DNA of 64,000 bases. Origin: an uncultured Lachnospiraceae bacterium. GTDB taxonomy: Bacteria; Bacillota_A; Clostridia; Lachnospirales; Lachnospiraceae. The stretch spans positions 12,185 through 76,184 of the forward strand of contig CANOBT010000006.1 of the NCBI GenBank assembly GCA_947564305.1, read 5' to 3'. Positions 1-9,385 of the stretch are shown here, piece by piece. Both the position numbers and the translations under genes were made by a program. The notes beneath the pieces were generated by a model that made no database searches, was not told where the DNA came from, and was given only the letters and a program-made list of their open reading frames with translations. The number at the start of each line of letters is the position of its first letter. The first letter of the stretch is position 1.

Positions 1-1360
1 ATGTCAGAGCCAGCCAGAACCAGGTGGTCGGGTTGCTGAACCATGTCGTAAAAAATGAAAGCCCCAGATAGATTGCAATCTGACCATAAAATAAGTATAC
101 CACAGGGTTACCGCTTTTTTCTACCCACTCACAGAGCCACGCCGCCATAATCCCCAATACAGCAGCCAACAGGATAATCCCTGCAATGCCAAAGTCATAA
201 TATGCATCATAAAATAAGGTCACCGTAGTCAGTTCTTCTTTTGTCGTATACAGAGGGAATGCCGTTACCTGCGGAAACACAAACTTCAGTCCTGTCAGGG
301 CAAATACAGGAAACATCATCCGAAGTCCCATGGCAAATTCCGGAAGCTGAAGCACCATGCAATTAAAATTCTCAAAGTTATTTGCCACATAAATATACGG
401 CTGGGTAACAAAAATCGGCATTTTACTGTACTTCATCTCGAAGATGCCGTTCAGATAAGTGATATCATGTCTGCGTGCCACGGTCAGAAGCACATATACA
501 GGAATCAGGACCGCTGCCGCCGCCACGATCATTTTCCATATCACATGCCGGTACAGCATGAGATACACGACTGCGGCAAATCCAACGGCAAACAGCAGCT
601 GGAATCTGGACACGCACAGGATCGGGATTGCCACGGCAAGCACATTCCCTGCTGTCAGTACGACTGCGGCAAAAACACTCCACCTCTCCTTCAGCCGGAC
701 GTACAGCACGGACAATGCCGGAATCAGGATGCAGCTCACCGTAAAATAGTGCACCCCTGAAATGTGGAAATAAGAATAGGCATGCGGTTCCGGTGAAAAT
801 AAAGGGATAAATCCCAGGACAGCCGCCTCTAGCAAAAAACATGCAAGGGCGGCGGCGCCCAGAACGATGATGCAGACCAACACTCTGCGCGCCTGCTCCG
901 CAGTTTCTTTCGTGCCGCCGTCTCCCCCTTCCCTCATACCGCTGGCATTGCCGGATATGGAATCACTGCCGCCTTCTGATACTTTGGCCTTGTACTTGCC
1001 TGCCTTGATATCCCTCCTCGCAGTAAAAAAATCATAACCCGCCAGAAAGAAAAAGTATGCCAGGAAAAAACATACCCAGGTCACGGTCTCCCAGTCTCTT
1101 TGAAGTCTGCTCAGCTGCAGGCAGGCAATCCCCTCCCCGCCAACCCAGGACAGGGAAAAAAGCCCCCGCAGACCCACCAGACTTCCGGTTCTTCTGAAGT
1201 TCATGAAATACAAAAATAACGCTTCCAGCATCAGCACAGCCCCGGCCGCATACACAGCTCCCATTCTGGATGCCGTAAAAGCAAGTATATAGCTGATGCC
1301 ATAGGAAATATAATCCGTCCTCTTCTCTGCCTGAAGCATAGCATTCCCTTTCCGATCCAT
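1..1360 (-). CDS. Oligosaccharide repeat-unit polymerase (Wzy/O-antigen polymerase-like), partial
   Basis: The reading frame is open from an ATG at 1360 to the left edge, so the C-terminus lies outside the window. The roughly 453 visible residues are mostly long hydrophobic segments separated by short charged loops, including one polar stretch around residues 115-150 (Gly/Ser/Lys-rich). The YFHISG-VHYF region, the many membrane spans and the position next to an initiating sugar-phosphate transferase fit a polymerase that joins lipid-linked repeat units on the outer face of the membrane. A second start at 1339 has a better ribosome site (GGAAAGGGA, 8 bases upstream) and may be the real one. 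It lies 21 bases after the transferase gene on the same strand, so the two are probably co-transcribed. It could also be another multispan polysaccharide protein; the polymerase call rests on topology and context. Confidence 0.65.
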   Translation of the reverse strand, partial: MDRKGNAMLQAEKRTDYISYGISYILAFTASRMGAVYAAGAVLMLEALFLYFMNFRRTGSLVGLRGLFSLSWVGGEGIACLQLSRLQRDWETVTWVCFFLAYFFFLAGYDFFTARRDIKAGKYKAKVSEGGSDSISGNASGMREGGDGGTKETAEQARRVLVCIIVLGAAALACFLLEAAVLGFIPLFSPEPHAYSYFHISGVHYFTVSCILIPALSVLYVRLKERWSVFAAVVLTAGNVLAVAIPILCVSRFQLLFAVGFAAVVYLMLYRHVIWKMIVAAAAVLIPVYVLLTVARRHDITYLNGIFEMKYSKMPIFVTQPYIYVANNFENFNCMVLQLPEFAMGLRMMFPVFALTGLKFVFPQVTAFPLYTTKEELTTVTLFYDAYYDFGIAGIILLAAVLGIMAAWLCEWVEKSGNPVVYLFYGQIAIYLGLSFFTTWFSNPTTWFWLALT

Positions 1361-1381
1361 AAAATTTCTTATTTTTCAATC

Positions 1382-2785
1382 TTAATATGCATTTTTGTTG
1401 ATAAAACCTTTAAAAAACGTAAGGATAATGATCTTCAGATCAAATCCGAGTGTCCAGTTTTCAATATAATACAGATCACATTCAATCCGTCTCCGTATAG
1501 AAGTATCCCCCCGGTATCCATTGACCTGAGCCCATCCGGTCAGTCCCGGCCGGACCTGATGCTTGATCATATATCTTGGAATCTCCTCCTTAAATTTCTC
1601 CACAAACTGAGGCCGCTCCGGTCTTGGTCCCACCAGGCTCATATCCCCTTTCAGAATATTAAACAGCTGGGGCAGTTCATCAATACTGGTCTTCCGGATA
1701 AAATGTCCGATTGGAGTCACACGCGGATCATCCTTCCTCGTCCATCCCTTCTCCTCATCCGATTCCTTCTGCATGATCATGGAGCGGAACTTGTACATAT
1801 AAAACGGCTTATTTTTCAGTCCGATTCTCTCCTGTTTAAAGATGAGCGGTCCCGGATCCGTAATTTTAATCGTCAGAGCAACTCCCAGCATCACCGGGGA
1901 AAACAGGATGATTGCAAACAGAGAGCCAAAAATATCCATCAACCTCTTAATAATCGCATTGAGCGCATTATTAAGCGGCACATGCCGGATATTGATGACC
2001 GGAATTCCCTGGATATCCTCCGTATATGGTTTGGTTGGGATAATATTATTATAGTCAGGAATAAATTTAGTATGCACTCCTGACTTTTCGCACATGCCTA
2101 CGATTTTCTCCAGTTTATGGTACTCTGCCAGACCAAGTGTGATCACGATTTCATCCAGCCTGTTCTGAGGCAGGATAATGTCCAGATTTTCAATGCTTCC
2201 CAACACCTTAATCCCTTTATACTCCATGCCGTGAGGCTTGTTGTCATCCAGAATTCCCCTGACATAGTATCCCCACTCCGGATTCACCATAATCCTGTCA
2301 ATATACTGCTCTGCCGCCCGGCTGTATCCCACCAGGATAATATGCTTCAGGTTATACCCGTTCTTGCGCATCCGCCTGAGGATGTACCGCACAATGTTGC
2401 GCTCCAGCACCCCCATAAAAATATCCACACAGGCAAATACAAACAGCATGGTTCTGGAGATATCGAACTGCCTTACCAGATACAAAAGGAGAATCAATAC
2501 CATGACTCCAAGCACATTGGCCTGAATCACCCGCCAGGCTTCCAGCCGTCTTCCCAGAACCCGCTTCGGTTCGTACAGTCTGAATGTATAGTATAAGATT
2601 AAAAAACCCGGTACGATCAATACCAGGAGCTGCATATATTTTCCCAATGAGAGCGTCCATGGATCCTGTTCGAAAATACCGCTCCTGAACCGGATATACC
2701 ACGCCAGCATATACGAGGCTACAATCGTCATCCCGTCCAGGACAACCTGCAGTCTGTTTAAAAGCTTTTGATTCTCTTTAATCAC
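1382..2785 (-). CDS. Exopolysaccharide biosynthesis polyprenyl glycosylphosphotransferase
   Basis: This 467-residue membrane enzyme should start surface-polysaccharide synthesis by moving a sugar phosphate from a UDP-sugar to undecaprenyl phosphate. The N-terminal 130 residues hold about four to five membrane segments, followed by a CoA-binding-like domain (about 135-240, GYSRAAEQYIDRI) and a further membrane segment near 285. The C-terminal catalytic domain has the family signatures KFRSM, TSIDELPQL, GDMSLVGPRPE, RPGLTGWAQVNG and the closing DLYYIENW. Length matches the WbaP/CpsE-type family. The start codon is GTG with an AAGGAAG site 8 bases upstream. It is divergent from the ATP-grasp gene. 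Sugar specificity cannot be read from the sequence. Confidence 0.93.
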   Translation of the reverse strand: MIKENQKLLNRLQVVLDGMTIVASYMLAWYIRFRSGIFEQDPWTLSLGKYMQLLVLIVPGFLILYYTFRLYEPKRVLGRRLEAWRVIQANVLGVMVLILLLYLVRQFDISRTMLFVFACVDIFMGVLERNIVRYILRRMRKNGYNLKHIILVGYSRAAEQYIDRIMVNPEWGYYVRGILDDNKPHGMEYKGIKVLGSIENLDIILPQNRLDEIVITLGLAEYHKLEKIVGMCEKSGVHTKFIPDYNNIIPTKPYTEDIQGIPVINIRHVPLNNALNAIIKRLMDIFGSLFAIILFSPVMLGVALTIKITDPGPLIFKQERIGLKNKPFYMYKFRSMIMQKESDEEKGWTRKDDPRVTPIGHFIRKTSIDELPQLFNILKGDMSLVGPRPERPQFVEKFKEEIPRYMIKHQVRPGLTGWAQVNGYRGDTSIRRRIECDLYYIENWTLGFDLKIIILTFFKGFINKNAY

Positions 2786-3015
2786 TGCTTACTTCCTTCT
2801 TCCAATCAATCGATAAACATTAAAATGCCATTTCTTACTTATAGTCCGGCCATCATACCGTCCTCATATGACAAATTTTTTCCAGTACGTGTAATATCAT
2901 ATAATATTTTCCATAAAAGGACAAGTCCAAACATAAATTTTACACATTTCTATTCATTATTTTGTAATACTTTCGTAACATCTATTTTCCCCTGTACTTT
3001 TCTTATCTATAGTGA

Positions 3016-3021
3016 TATACT
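3016..3021 (+). promoter_or_regulatory. Possible -10 element before the ATP-grasp gene
   Basis: A TATACT hexamer lies 63 bases before the ATP-grasp start in the AT-rich divergent intergenic region (2786-3083). No convincing -35 hexamer sits 17 bases upstream, so this is a weak call. I see no gene in the rest of the region. Confidence 0.3.
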
Positions 3022-3083
3022 TAAAAAACTACGATTTGGCAATCATTTACAGCCTGATACGTGTTTTCAGAAAGGAAATGTAC

Positions 3084-4118
3084 ATGAGCAGTTTAAAAAA
3101 CATAAACCTCCTTTTTACATCGGCCGGAAGGAGGAGTTACCTTATAAAATACTTCCGGGAAGCCCTCGCCGGAAACGGAAAAGTCCACGCGGCGAACAGC
3201 TCCGGTATTTCCACGGCGCTGCAGGCTGCTGACCAGTCTGTGATCACTCCCTTAATTTATGATCAGGACTACATCCCTTTCCTGCTCCGATACTGCAGGA
3301 AAAATCAAATCACGGCAGTGATTCCTCTTTTTGATATTGACCTGCCGGTCTTAGCACGGCACAGAAAAGAGTTTGAAGCAATCGGCACAAGGCTCATTAC
3401 CGCGGATTCCGAGATTGTGGATATCTGTAATGATAAATGGAAGACATCTCATTTTTTAGAAGAAAACGGTTTTGCCGCTCTTTCTACCTATATCAGCCTG
3501 CCGGAAGCGCTGCAGGCATTGCAGGATGGAACACTTGAATTCCCTGTCATCGTAAAACCACGGTGGGGTATGGGTTCCATTGCAGTTTATGAGGCCGAAG
3601 ATGAGGATGAGCTGCGTATCTTTTACAAAAAAGTTAAAAAAGAAATTTTCAGGGCTTACCTGAAATACGAGTCAGAAGCTGATATTGAGGGCAGTGTGCT
3701 GATCCAGGAAAAAGTTCCCGGACAGGAATATGGTTTAGATATCATTTGTGATCTTGACGGAAATTACCGTACCACAATCGTAAAACAGAAGGGCGCTATG
3801 CGCTCCGGAGAAACCGATTATGCCAAAATCATCCATTCTCCGCAGCTAGAGGCTCTGGGCAGGAAATTAGCTTCCCTGACCCGGCATGCCGCCATTATGG
3901 ATACGGACGTATTTCTCAGCGGCGGCAGGGCTTATATCCTGGAGATGAATGCAAGGTTTGGCGGCGGTTATCCTTTCAGCCATACCGCCGGAGTCAACCT
4001 GCCGCTTGCCATCGTAACATGGCTGCGGGGAAAAGAACCAGACTTTCGTCTCCTGACTCCCAAGACCGATATCACGGCACAGAAAGATATTTCGATGGTA
4101 AGGCTGAAAACGGTCTGA
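3084..4118 (+). CDS. ATP-grasp domain protein (carbamoyl-phosphate-synthase/PylC-like ligase)
   Basis: This 344-residue protein opens with a Rossmann-like pre-ATP-grasp segment (NINLLFTSAGRRSYL) and continues into an ATP-grasp fold. Visible motifs are FPVIVKPRWGMGS (nucleotide-binding lysine), VLIQEKVPGQEYGLDI and the metal-binding end YILEMNARFGGGYP. Family members ligate a carboxylate to an amine using ATP. In polysaccharide clusters they are thought to amidate sugar acids or build amino-acid side chains, which is inference here. I chose the ATG at 3084 because AAAGGA sits 7 bases upstream; an ATG two codons earlier is too close to that site. FkbM-type methyltransferase follows after 49 bases, suggesting a two-gene decoration module divergent from the transferase operon. 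Confidence 0.85.
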   Translation: MSSLKNINLLFTSAGRRSYLIKYFREALAGNGKVHAANSSGISTALQAADQSVITPLIYDQDYIPFLLRYCRKNQITAVIPLFDIDLPVLARHRKEFEAIGTRLITADSEIVDICNDKWKTSHFLEENGFAALSTYISLPEALQALQDGTLEFPVIVKPRWGMGSIAVYEAEDEDELRIFYKKVKKEIFRAYLKYESEADIEGSVLIQEKVPGQEYGLDIICDLDGNYRTTIVKQKGAMRSGETDYAKIIHSPQLEALGRKLASLTRHAAIMDTDVFLSGGRAYILEMNARFGGGYPFSHTAGVNLPLAIVTWLRGKEPDFRLLTPKTDITAQKDISMVRLKTV

Positions 4119-4167
4119 AATACAGGATTTATATACTTGTCGCACTGCTTCTTAGAAAGGACTTCAA

Positions 4168-5307
4168 ATGAACACATTATATGAAAATCTTCATTTCGGC
4201 AAAGAGAAAAGCCCCCTGGCTGAAATCCAAAAGTGGGCGTCTCAAAAACCGGAAAGCAAACTATATATCTGGGGAACCGGAAGCGTGGCCGCAGGCGTGG
4301 CGAGAGAATTAATCCGCTCTGGCGTCCCCGCCCATGGCTGTTTTGTCAATGTGAAAAATGGTTATAATCTGGACTCCAGAATTACAAAATTGAATCTTCC
4401 TATTTTTCAGCTGGATAATCTGCTTCAGAGACGAGAACGCTTTTCCGTAGTCCTTGGCCACTCCCACTACGAGTTGGCATATCAGATGGAGGAACTGGAT
4501 CTGGTTGACAATGTCTGGTTTCTTTCCGGTGCCGTACGGAATGACGACGACATCACGGCGGATTTCTTAAAGGAACATCTGCCCCTGTTTGATGCCTCAT
4601 ACCAGACACTGGCAGACGACCTGTCCCGAAAAAACATGGCGGCCTATCTGAATGCCAAGATTAACCATGATGATTCCTGGATTATCACGGAGTTCCAACA
4701 TTCTTCCACCTACTTTTCCAATGATGTCATACATCTGGAACCGCAAGAAGTGTATCTGGATCTTGGTTCCTATGACGGGAAATCACTGTCAGAATTTCTC
4801 AGGGTACATCACGGCAATGCCAGAGTGGTTGCCGTGGAAGTGCAGCCCCGGATGTATCAAAAGCTTCTGGAAAAATGGGGGAATGACGAGAGGATTCAGA
4901 TTGAAAATATTGGAATCAGTGACCACGAAGGAACCGACTATTTCCACTTTGACGACCAGAGTACCTGCATCTCAAAAGATAACGGCGAACCCGTACAGGT
5001 GACCACAGTAGACAGTCTCACTGCCCATCTGTCAGACGTGACAACAATAAAAATCTGTATCGGCAACACAATCCTGCCTCTCCTGAAAGGTGCGGAACAG
5101 ACCATTCGAAAGCATCTTCCTAAAATGATCATATCCGCGGGGATTGACCAACAGGCACTGATTGACTATATTCCTGCGATTGAAAAGACCGCAGGGAGTG
5201 GAAATTATCAATATTACTTGCGTTTTACCAATGCGGTCACCGAATGCCTGACACTCTATGCCATACCCAATACTGCAGGTTCCATAGGTGATACGGATAT
5301 ATTCTGA
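4168..5307 (+). CDS. FkbM family methyltransferase-like protein
   Basis: The 379-residue protein has an N-terminal nucleotide-binding-like segment (LYIWGTGSVAAGVARELI, about residues 30-50) and a C-terminal SAM-methyltransferase fold starting at EVYLDLGSYDGKSL (about 191-205), with VVAVEVQPRMYQKL as the next strand. FkbM relatives O-methylate sugars of polysaccharides and lipids. The usual acidic KxDIEGAE segment late in the fold reads KICIGNTILPLLKGAE here, so two conserved acidic residues appear replaced; activity may be altered or lost. The ribosome site AGAAAGGA precedes the ATG by 7 bases. It ends at a strong bidirectional terminator. Confidence 0.8.
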   Translation: MNTLYENLHFGKEKSPLAEIQKWASQKPESKLYIWGTGSVAAGVARELIRSGVPAHGCFVNVKNGYNLDSRITKLNLPIFQLDNLLQRRERFSVVLGHSHYELAYQMEELDLVDNVWFLSGAVRNDDDITADFLKEHLPLFDASYQTLADDLSRKNMAAYLNAKINHDDSWIITEFQHSSTYFSNDVIHLEPQEVYLDLGSYDGKSLSEFLRVHHGNARVVAVEVQPRMYQKLLEKWGNDERIQIENIGISDHEGTDYFHFDDQSTCISKDNGEPVQVTTVDSLTAHLSDVTTIKICIGNTILPLLKGAEQTIRKHLPKMIISAGIDQQALIDYIPAIEKTAGSGNYQYYLRFTNAVTECLTLYAIPNTAGSIGDTDIF

Positions 5308-5406
5308 TACTACATAAGCAGCAGCACAGCTGACCTGTTCCATTCAATGTACATGTCCATTTATGCTGCATCTGGCTCGTTGCTTCGCAGAAATAAATAG
5401 TGTACT

Positions 5407-5462
5407 AAAAAACACCCCCGGAGGATTCTGAACCAAGGTTCAAAAACCTCCGGGGGTGTTTT
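5407..5462. terminator. Bidirectional rho-independent terminator
   Basis: A perfect inverted repeat ACACCCCCGGAGG ... CCTCCGGGGGTGT with flanking A and T runs separates the convergent FkbM-type gene and the peptidoglycan hydrolase gene. It can stop transcription from both sides. Confidence 0.93.
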
Positions 5463-5499
5463 CATCTCTCTTTCCTTTTGGAAAGCTGCTTTTGTTTCA

Positions 5500-8400
5500 T
5501 TACCTCGGGAATGTACCCAACTTATTCATATAATCGTTGATAATACTATACCCATATCCTTCATCTGTCGCCCAACCGGTGCCAAGCGGGTTCTCGTTCT
5601 GCCCCAGCCATTCTACATACTTAGCGCTGCCCTTGGTTACATAATCGAACCGTGGGTCAACACATGTAACAGAAATCGGATTACTGTTTGGAACAAAGTT
5701 CAGAGTTATCGTATTCCCGCTCTTCGTATAATACTTGGTGCCGTCAGCTAAAGTTTCATTCTGATTGGTCGCATAAGCAAACAGATGCTGTACATGTGCG
5801 CGGATTCCTTCCCGGATACTGCTGAAACTTGCACCCTTTGCACCGTTTCCTGTCGCACCCAGACCTGCAAAATTATACTGGCTAATCTTCACATCACCGC
5901 CAAACCTCAGGAAATTGGTTTCCTTCATAGCCTGGCAGAATGCAACCGCCGGATCTATGCCGTAGGTGTAGCATTCATCCATATAAATCTGGCAGAATTC
6001 TTCTATTGACTTAACATCCGTATTCTTTGCATAATAGGACGGATAGGTCGCATTTGCATAGAAATACATTGCCATCTGCTTCTGGGTCGTAGAAGTCCGA
6101 TAGGTACGGATATCATGAAGCACGGCTGATGACGGATTTCTATCTTCCTTGTAACCATATGACATATAATGTCTCACATATGCCATGTCATTGTCGCCAA
6201 AAGCACTTCTCAAGTCACTGTTATTGCTCTTATATGCTGAAATACTGAATCCCTCACACGCCTGTCTGCCTTCTGCAATTCCATGGGTAATGAAATGCTC
6301 AATCGCACCGGACGGATTGTTGGCAAATGCAGCATTAATATCTTCATATCTTCCAATATAGTAGTCAAAATTATAAACGCTGTTATTTCCATCTGATGCC
6401 GTTATGCCATAGTCAACACCCTGATATACTGTGGTTTTTTCTAAGGCACATGACCGTCCCTCTTTTTTTCCATGATTGATATAGTGCAGATAGTACTGCT
6501 TCAGGTCATTTCCAAATGCTGCACGCAGATCACTGTACCGATTCTTATAACCAAATACATTAAAATCTGCATTTCCCTGACGTCCTTCGGACATTCCATA
6601 GCGTATAAAATGCTGCAGCACCTTTTTGTCATCCTGTCCATATGCTCTTCTTACATCATCATTATGAGTGATATAATAGTTAAAATCATACACAGCACTG
6701 TAATTTACCAGTCCATAACTAGTAGTGCCGCTTGCACTCGGATTCCTGTCGCTGCCCTCTGTTTCGTCATCAAATACAGTCGGTCTTCCCTTTTCATCCT
6801 CATCCTTGCCATGTTCTATGTAATATAAGTAATATAATCTCAGGTTATCTCCATACCCTAACTTTAATGCAGGTAATGACTTATATCCGTTATCAATATA
6901 GTACTTATACGCATTGACATTGAATGTACCTTTTCCGCGCCGTCCCTCATTCATTCCGTGCATTACGAAATGTCTCAGGGCTCCGGCATAATCTCCGTTA
7001 TATACTGCAGCGATATCATCATAGCGGTCAATATAATATTCATAGTCATAGACAGCGCCGTAATCTACACCGCCGTAGACCGTATTCGAAGCCGTGTTAT
7101 TCTGTACGTTTGACTGCGCATTATCATTATTATTATTGACAGAAGTCCCGCTTGATGTGGCAATACGTCCTTCTTTCCGCCCATAATTGATATAATGCAT
7201 ATAATAAGCCGCATTGTCTGTACCGAAAGCATTTTTCAAGTCCGTATAGCGATCCCTGTACGCATCTACATTGAACTCAACACTTCCCTGCCTGCCTTCT
7301 TTCATTCCATAATTAATGAAATGCTGCAGAGCGCCCGCCTGGTTCCCGCTGTAAAGCCTTTTCAAATCCGGATACCGATTCAGATAAAAACTGAAATCAT
7401 ATACGGGGGAATAGTCCGTCTTCGTCTGACAGTATTTCAAAATACCCTGTGCATCCGCCTGACCCAATTCCTTCAGGAATGCCGTATTCATAGAACCATT
7501 CTTCACCAGATATGCCTGATCGGTCTTACTGGTTAAAAATGCATGTTCTACGATAATTCCCGGAAATCCGTTTTTCTTGCTGTTCTTAATAACACTGTAG
7601 TAATCAGCTATGGAACCATCAGCATAAGTCTCATCGTCTGAAGAATTTCTGACCTTTGTTCCCCGATTAACCAGTCCCAGTTCAATCAGTTCATCCAATA
7701 TACTCTGTGCAGCAGCCTTTCCTTCATTGCCAACTGTCGGATTATAGCTAGAGTTTGGATAATAAACTTCCGCACCGGATACACTGGTGTCGGTAGCGGC
7801 ATTCATGTGGATGCTGACAAAAAGTGTCGCGCCAAGAGCTTTTGCCGCTTCAACCCTGCCTTCCAGACTGACATAACGGTCGTCCGTACGGGTCATGTAA
7901 ACTTTAACGCCATTATATCTTTCCAGTTCAGCCTTACAGTACTGTGCGATTGCCAGATTGAAGTCCTTTTCATACAGTTCCTTGCCATTGACCGTAATCT
8001 TGGAGCCAACCTCTTCTTTTCCGCCATGTCCCGGATCCAGTACAATCGTAACCGTAGAGATTGAGCCGGTGTAGGCCTTCGGTGCGCTGTATGAAGCGAG
8101 CATCACGCCGTCTTTTCCAGACGCTGCCATCGCCGCATTCACCACTGCATGGCTGTAGGACTGCTCTGTGCTGGAGCCGCCCATCTCCACCGCACCTTCT
8201 ACGACATTCTCCACAGCCTCGTCAGCTGCTTCCTGAATCGTCTCTTCGATTTCACTCGTCATACCATCTGAAATCTCATCGGAAGTCAATGCGGTAACGG
8301 AAATCCCTGGTTCATCCGCACAGTCGTCCTCGTTTTCGGAATCTTCCGAATGCACGGTATATTCCGTATCGGTTTTCGGAAGTCCGATTTCTTCCAGATT

Positions 8401-9081
8401 AATACGTTTTTTACGCCCATCCTCCTCATATTTAAATGCGGTAAGATGGTATGTTCCTGCTTCATTCTGCTCGTACGATTTGACAAAACTATACTTGTCG
8501 TCTATTCTCTTGGTCAGCGGGATTTCTGTCTGCTTGCCGTCTTCTCCCACAGCTACCAGTTTTACGGAGGAGATATCCTCACTTCCGTCTCCAAAAGATA
8601 CAACCACGTTCTGCTCCCCTGGTGCCTGTACCTCTTTCTCAACAATGAACAGAAAATTCAGTAATCCACTGACAGTCTCTTCATCGTCCTCTTCCTTTTT
8701 GTCTTCTTCCTTTTTCTCTTCTTCCTTGCCCTCATCAGGTTCGTCCGCTTCATCTGTCTTCACCGGTGTCTCCGGTTCCACGGATGCGTCCGGAACTACA
8801 GCCTCATCCTGGTCTGCGGAATCACTGTCCTGGTTCTCGACCCCGCCTTCGCCGTTTTGCACGGAATCTGGCTTTGTCGCCTCATCTGCCGGCTCGGTAT
8901 CATCATCCGCCGGCTCGGTACCATCATCTGCCGGCTCTGATGCCTCAGGATCCGTGGTCGTAAGACCAACAGGTTCACTGCCTGGACCTGTAGCTGCCAC
9001 CTCCAGACTCGAGACCTGACTCATGAGTACGCTGAGCGCAAGAAGCCATACTACTAGTTTCTTTCTTCTCCCTTTCATCAT
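5500..9081 (-). CDS. Secreted N-acetylmuramoyl-L-alanine amidase / glucosaminidase with tandem repeats
   Basis: A 1193-residue exported cell-wall hydrolase. Order: signal peptide (KGRRKKLVVWLLALSVLM), acidic Glu/Asp/Pro/Thr-rich stretch (about 30-130, with repeated EPADD), a region of unknown fold, then an Amidase_3 domain (about 340-545). The amidase shows LDPGHGG, YEKDFN, VSIHMNA and VEHAFLT, which supply the zinc ligands and catalytic Glu of that family. Four tandem double repeats follow (about 557-985), each unit built on YDxxYYxxxxxDL ... HFxxYGMxEGR. The last 180 residues are a glucosaminidase domain (DPAVAFCQAMKETNF, YNFAGLGATG). It should cut both the stem-peptide amide and the glycan strand. 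The start was chosen among three consecutive ATGs by distance from GAGGTGG; the upstream frame overlaps the promoter. Confidence 0.92.
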   Translation of the reverse strand: MMKGRRKKLVVWLLALSVLMSQVSSLEVAATGPGSEPVGLTTTDPEASEPADDGTEPADDDTEPADEATKPDSVQNGEGGVENQDSDSADQDEAVVPDASVEPETPVKTDEADEPDEGKEEEKKEEDKKEEDDEETVSGLLNFLFIVEKEVQAPGEQNVVVSFGDGSEDISSVKLVAVGEDGKQTEIPLTKRIDDKYSFVKSYEQNEAGTYHLTAFKYEEDGRKKRINLEEIGLPKTDTEYTVHSEDSENEDDCADEPGISVTALTSDEISDGMTSEIEETIQEAADEAVENVVEGAVEMGGSSTEQSYSHAVVNAAMAASGKDGVMLASYSAPKAYTGSISTVTIVLDPGHGGKEEVGSKITVNGKELYEKDFNLAIAQYCKAELERYNGVKVYMTRTDDRYVSLEGRVEAAKALGATLFVSIHMNAATDTSVSGAEVYYPNSSYNPTVGNEGKAAAQSILDELIELGLVNRGTKVRNSSDDETYADGSIADYYSVIKNSKKNGFPGIIVEHAFLTSKTDQAYLVKNGSMNTAFLKELGQADAQGILKYCQTKTDYSPVYDFSFYLNRYPDLKRLYSGNQAGALQHFINYGMKEGRQGSVEFNVDAYRDRYTDLKNAFGTDNAAYYMHYINYGRKEGRIATSSGTSVNNNNDNAQSNVQNNTASNTVYGGVDYGAVYDYEYYIDRYDDIAAVYNGDYAGALRHFVMHGMNEGRRGKGTFNVNAYKYYIDNGYKSLPALKLGYGDNLRLYYLYYIEHGKDEDEKGRPTVFDDETEGSDRNPSASGTTSYGLVNYSAVYDFNYYITHNDDVRRAYGQDDKKVLQHFIRYGMSEGRQGNADFNVFGYKNRYSDLRAAFGNDLKQYYLHYINHGKKEGRSCALEKTTVYQGVDYGITASDGNNSVYNFDYYIGRYEDINAAFANNPSGAIEHFITHGIAEGRQACEGFSISAYKSNNSDLRSAFGDNDMAYVRHYMSYGYKEDRNPSSAVLHDIRTYRTSTTQKQMAMYFYANATYPSYYAKNTDVKSIEEFCQIYMDECYTYGIDPAVAFCQAMKETNFLRFGGDVKISQYNFAGLGATGNGAKGASFSSIREGIRAHVQHLFAYATNQNETLADGTKYYTKSGNTITLNFVPNSNPISVTCVDPRFDYVTKGSAKYVEWLGQNENPLGTGWATDEGYGYSIINDYMNKLGTFPR

Positions 9082-9124
9082 CATGTCCACCTCATATTTT
9101 ATTATTTGTACAAGCATGGATTTC

Positions 9125-9153
9125 ATTATACATCAATCCGGCTTTACTTTCAA
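9125..9153 (-). promoter_or_regulatory. Sigma-A promoter of the peptidoglycan hydrolase gene
   Basis: On the minus strand TTGAAA (9148-9153) and TATAAT (9125-9130) are separated by exactly 17 bases. Transcription would begin about 35 bases before the chosen ATG, which excludes the longer upstream reading frame as start. Confidence 0.8.
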
Positions 9154-9227
9154 GGTACAATTTTTTGACATCAGGATACAAAAGCACCGAAAAAAGAGAC
9201 ATATTTCTCCGTATATACAGCGCGGAA

Positions 9228-9294
9228 AATCCCCCGTCCACAACATGTGGATGCGCGCATTCATGCGGTATTCCCTATGTTGTGACGGGGGATT
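9228..9294 (-). terminator. Long hairpin between AI-2E family gene and hydrolase gene
   Basis: The arms AATCCCCCGTC-CACAACAT and ATGTTGTGACGGGGGATT pair over about 19 bases with one bulge and enclose a loop of about 28 bases. On the minus strand the stem is followed by TTTTCC, a weak U-run, so it may end the tig-clpP-clpX-lon-engB-AI-2E transcript. A processing element or intergenic repeat is the alternative. The rest of 9085-9385 holds the hydrolase promoter and no gene. Confidence 0.55.
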
Positions 9295-9385
9295 CCCAAA
9301 CATTTTGTTATCATAGAATCGAAAATTTTTCACATCCTAAAATCATTACAAATTTATACAAATTTTACATTTTATTTACAAATCG

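Noticed and set aside
1032..1379. Minus-strand 115-codon frame at the start of the polymerase gene
   Set aside because: It is the shifted frame of the polymerase gene; the true frame is open to the window edge and encodes membrane spans, whereas this product is Cys/Gly-rich and has no motif.
8480..9019. Plus-strand Ser/Pro-rich frame of 179 codons resembling a secreted mucin-like protein
   Set aside because: It is the antisense of the acidic Glu/Asp/Pro region of the hydrolase gene; antisense of GAA/GAC/GAT codons gives Ser/Phe/Val runs.
5707..9081. Repeat DNA in the hydrolase gene as a possible CRISPR array
   Set aside because: The repetition is at protein level (diverged 45-residue units in frame); no short identical direct repeats with unique spacers exist.
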